6,965 bases of DNA. Origin: Mariprofundaceae bacterium (GTDB lineage Bacteria > Pseudomonadota > Zetaproteobacteria > Mariprofundales > Mariprofundaceae). Of this stretch, positions 6,691 through 6,965 are shown one piece after another. The stretch lies in NCBI GenBank assembly GCA_013139875.1, contig WSZY01000108.1, positions 1 to 6,965 of the forward strand. Reading direction: 5' to 3'. The position numbers and the translations under genes were made by a program. The notes under the pieces are model-generated. The model did no database searches, had not been told where the DNA came from, and worked only from the letters and a program-made list of their open reading frames with translations. The stretch's first letter is position 1. Every line of letters begins with the position of its first letter.

Positions 6691-6965
6691 CCTCACCGGA
6701 GCAAAGCTCTGACGGTGCTGCTCACACGGGCCATACTCGCGCAGGGCATCCATATGAACCCTGGTTCCGTAGCCTTTATGCTTCGAGAACTGATAGGCTG
6801 GAAAACGATGATCGATGTAGTGCATCAGACGATCCCGCACCACTTTGGCCATGATTGATGCCGCCGCAATCTCCTGTACTTTATCATCCCCTCCGATCAC
6901 TGCGGAGACAGGCAGAGACATATCAGGGCAGCGATTACCATCCACCACAACCTCTGAAGGCCTGA
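6673..6965 (-). CDS. rnhB: Ribonuclease HII, C-terminal part (cut by window edge)
   Basis: RNase HII nicks RNA-DNA hybrids and starts removal of single ribonucleotides misincorporated into DNA. The 96 complete residues in the window correspond to roughly the second half of the E. coli protein (198 residues). Seen are VVVDGNRCP with a catalytic-type Asp, the helix EIAAASIMAKVVRD ending in a second conserved Asp, HKGYGT, and the HRQSFAPV tail. The N-terminal DEVGRG-type motif must lie beyond 6965. A GTG near 6948 is an internal valine, not the start, because the frame stays open with RnhB-like sequence to the edge. It shares its strand with mutS but a terminator separates them. Confidence 0.93.
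   Translation of the reverse strand, partial: RPSEVVVDGNRCPDMSLPVSAVIGGDDKVQEIAAASIMAKVVRDRLMHYIDHRFPAYQFSKHKGYGTRVHMDALREYGPCEQHRQSFAPVRAAVRD

Noticed and set aside
1..6965. CRISPR array, transposase, integrase, prophage or toxin-antitoxin genes
   Set aside because: No regularly spaced direct repeats and no such coding sequence were seen on either strand.

Overview
The window holds four genes, all on the minus strand, so read right to left: the 3' half of rnhB (RNase HII), a 0.6-kb non-coding stretch, and then a tightly packed run of mutS, glnD and an RssA-type patatin-like phospholipase. The genes look proteobacterial. MutS is colinear with the Escherichia coli protein down to residue numbers (F36/E38, Walker A at G614, D693, H728). 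GlnD has the full four-part architecture of the proteobacterial PII uridylyltransferase. A gamma- or zeta-like proteobacterium of middling GC would fit, but the sequence alone does not settle the class.

Layout. At the right edge (6673-6965) rnhB enters the window without its N-terminus and ends in an inverted repeat. A plausible intrinsic terminator follows at 6562-6583. From about 6550 to 6336 the minus strand carries what looks like a small-RNA gene or a long attenuated leader. It has two similar candidate promoters (-10 boxes at 6539-6544 and 6464-6469), a two-part hairpin, and an intrinsic terminator ending in seven U at 6337-6343. The terminator hairpin has a 22-nt loop made only of pyrimidines and contains an anti-Shine-Dalgarno-like core. 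From 6336 to the mutS start is a run of hairpins, the strongest being 13 bp with a tetraloop. No protein gene is supported in this stretch.

The mutS-glnD-patatin run is almost certainly one transcript. mutS and glnD share a TGATG stop/start overlap. The phospholipase most likely starts at a TTG two bases after the glnD stop, behind a clear GGAGG. mutS repairs replication mismatches and glnD sets the uridylylation state of PII nitrogen-signalling proteins. The patatin-like protein probably hydrolyses lipid acyl esters. They share no evident pathway; the coupling is by expression. The most interesting part of the window is the non-coding region upstream of mutS.
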